DNA from: JBEEMU01 sp043778315
Lineage (GTDB): Bacteria > Bacteroidota > Bacteroidia > Chitinophagales > Saprospiraceae
Assembly: GCA_043778315.1 (NCBI GenBank)
Contig: JAYWGJ010000176.1
Coordinates: 1 to 6,900, forward strand
Length of the DNA stretch: 6,900 nucleotides
Direction of reading: 5' to 3'
Part shown: piece after piece, positions 5,219-6,900 of the stretch
How positions within the stretch are numbered: the stretch's first letter is position 1
How the letters are laid out: each line of letters starts with the position of its first letter
Program-made: the position numbers and the translations under genes
Notes under the pieces: model-generated
Database searches by the model: none
Told to the model about the DNA's origin: nothing
Seen by the model: only the letters and a program-made list of their open reading frames with translations

Positions 5219-6900
5219 TTAATCTTTGGAAAGTACCGTTTGCTTTACCGCTCCTTTGCTGCCTATCATACCTTCTGGCGCAACCCGTTTGATAGTACCC
5301 GCAGGTATGGCATCAAAACGAACATCTTTACCGTCAAACCAAATCGGTGTTGGCGTTACGTCGTCGTTATCGTCGTGCGTGACACTACGCATTTTGGTAT
5401 CAAAACTATTGTCCAAAATTTCTTTTGAAATGGTATTATTGGTATAATTTTTCAATTGACCGATTGCTATCCAAGTAAACTCTACATCTGATTTGCCGCG
5501 TTGGTTTTCAGCGATTTCGAAACCGCCGTCTTTGATGCTTACCAAATGTATGCCATTACAGTCGCCAATCGGTGTTACCGTTACGGTCACGTCATTCGTC
5601 ACCATTTTGCTAAAATTAGCGTCCATCGTCACTACTGCACGACCGTCGACTAACTTGCCTTTTCCGCGAGCGGTAATATCGGCTGTTTGAGCAACGCTAG
5701 CGTAAGTAGCCACGCGCTCTTGCGCACCATCTACTTGTATCAACTGCGCGATAGGTTTGTTGGTGATAGCCGCACCGTCAATATAAGTACTAAATCTTTC
5801 GCCCCGCATATAAGTACCATATACCTGACCTTGTATCCAGCCACCCATAACGGCACCGTTCATCGCAAGTCCTACATGGCTTGTCGGCTCTGCCGTAATA
5901 TTGCCTATACTACCTGCATGCGGATTATAGCGACCCGAAGCACTGCCATTAACGTGCGCTTTACTAAAACCATATACACTTACTTCTGTTCCGTTTGCTG
6001 CCCAGTAGCCTAAGCTACCGCCGTTTACTGAGCCTTGGCTAGTGCCTGTCACAAAGGTTGATATACCTATCACGCCGCCCGTTTTATTACCTGGACCAAC
6101 ACCCGCAGCACCATATACACCAAAAGCATACACATTGCCCGTGGCAGTAGAAACAGGCGTTTGTCCAGCTAATGATACTTTTGCACCACCAAAAAAATTG
6201 GTACCTGCCACGTCCGAATAGTTGTTCGCTTGCAAAGCAGCACCATTAACGCCTACACCGTTATTGGTTATCCACGCGCCCATATCTACGCCTGTGTAGT
6301 CGTTTTGTACATACAATCCATTAGAGCGAATACCGAACGCCGAAGCATCTACCAACCCATTAGTAGCACCATTTTTTATTACCATAGCGCGTGTAGGCGG
6401 ATTAGCACCCGTAGCGGAGGCTCCTTTATTAAAAAAGTAGCCTGTATAGTTAATGACAGTGGTACCACCAGAGACTAAACCCGGAGCATTGTTTTCGGCA
6501 TAGATAGCAGACCTGCTGTTGGCATAAGCATTGATAGCGTAGTTGCGTGGCGATGTAGCAGTTGCGCCCGTCACATCACCTGCATACACCGCTACCAAAT
6601 CTGTACCGTTTGTTTTGGTAATCTTATTGATGCTCAAATTACCCAAACTGTCTAAGCGCAATCGTTCAATATTATTCGTTTTCACTAAAATATTGGATAG
6701 CTCTTGCTGATTAAGTACCGCGTTTGTTTTGTTTTGGTCGGCACCGAGACCGATTTTGAAACCGTCGGTGGCGGTAGAACCCGTAGAGCCAGCACCTGTA
6801 TTGGTAATCTGAACACCATCACCGTTGATATTGGCATGCTCGACGTGCAATTTTGAGGTGGGCGCAGCTATGCCGATACCTACATTTTGAGCGAACGCAT
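5219..6900 (-). CDS. VGIG-type surface protein, N-terminus cut off by window edge
   Basis: The frame is open from the right edge to TAA at 5219-5221, giving 559 full codons. It begins AFAQNVGIG, where AFA before QN looks like the end of a signal peptide, so probably only about 20 residues are missing. The TTG codon at 6850 could be taken as a start, but homologous sequence continues upstream of it. Visible order, numbered from the first full codon: VGIG (6-9), then LHVEHANINGDG; AVLNQQE and ERLRLDSLGNLSI (78-90), a module recurrent in Bacteroidota tail-fibre or adhesin-like proteins; a long Gly/Asn/Ala-rich region (about 105-350); and a C-terminal domain with GTYMRGERFSTYIDG, GKGKLVDGRAVV, VTVTVTPIGDCNG and WIAIG (about 360-480). 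An acidic HDDNDD stretch (508-513) lies in a divergent tail. No T9SS sorting domain and no S74 peptidase end are seen. It probably lies on the cell surface or in the envelope; its partner is unknown. Confidence 0.88.
   Translation of the reverse strand, partial: AFAQNVGIGIAAPTSKLHVEHANINGDGVQITNTGAGSTGSTATDGFKIGLGADQNKTNAVLNQQELSNILVKTNNIERLRLDSLGNLSINKITKTNGTDLVAVYAGDVTGATATSPRNYAINAYANSRSAIYAENNAPGLVSGGTTVINYTGYFFNKGASATGANPPTRAMVIKNGATNGLVDASAFGIRSNGLYVQNDYTGVDMGAWITNNGVGVNGAALQANNYSDVAGTNFFGGAKVSLAGQTPVSTATGNVYAFGVYGAAGVGPGNKTGGVIGISTFVTGTSQGSVNGGSLGYWAANGTEVSVYGFSKAHVNGSASGRYNPHAGSIGNITAEPTSHVGLAMNGAVMGGWIQGQVYGTYMRGERFSTYIDGAAITNKPIAQLIQVDGAQERVATYASVAQTADITARGKGKLVDGRAVVTMDANFSKMVTNDVTVTVTPIGDCNGIHLVSIKDGGFEIAENQRGKSDVEFTWIAIGQLKNYTNNTISKEILDNSFDTKMRSVTHDDNDDVTPTPIWFDGKDVRFDAIPAGTIKRVAPEGMIGSKGAVKQTVLSKD

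Noticed and set aside
5687..6478. Plus-strand frames opposite the VGIG protein gene
   Set aside because: They oppose a long frame with recognisable family motifs and show no homologous features or start context.
6848..6850. TTG as the start codon of the VGIG protein
   Set aside because: The frame stays open upstream and encodes AFAQNVGIG, a typical signal-peptide end plus N-terminal motif, so the true start lies beyond the window.

Overview
The window reads as ordinary chromosome of a member of the Bacteroidota. Four things point there. One protein ends in a type IX secretion (T9SS) type A sorting domain. A second begins with the 'AQNVGIG' motif typical of Bacteroidota surface proteins. Start codons are preceded by A/T-rich sequence rather than Shine-Dalgarno sites. 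The main spacer carries TAnnTTTG-type −7 promoter elements. Coding regions have intermediate base composition, while the 520-base divergent spacer is very AT-rich. I cannot name the genus.

Layout. Bases 1-1538 (minus strand) hold pckA, ATP-dependent phosphoenolpyruvate carboxykinase, nearly complete but with its C-terminal end beyond the left edge. Bases 1539-2058 are a divergent spacer without genes. It contains an 8-bp tandem repeat, a good plus-strand promoter candidate, two weaker −7-like sites and a 12-bp palindrome. Bases 2059-3050 (plus strand) hold a two-gene unit: a 54-residue membrane protein whose stop codon overlaps the start of murI (glutamate racemase). A long hairpin at 3084-3125 separates murI from the convergent genes on the other strand. 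Bases 3150-6900 (minus strand) hold two surface or secreted proteins in tandem, 44 bases apart: upstream a VGIG-type protein that runs off the right edge, downstream a 674-residue T9SS cargo protein.

Functionally there are three independent units: gluconeogenic or anaplerotic carbon metabolism (pckA), D-glutamate supply for peptidoglycan (small protein plus murI), and a probably co-transcribed pair of exported surface proteins. I found no mobile element, CRISPR array, tRNA, rRNA or defence system, and no convincing undescribed system. The points most worth a second look are the small membrane protein translationally coupled to murI, the octamer repeat just upstream of its promoter, and the pairing of a VGIG protein lacking a sorting domain with a T9SS cargo.
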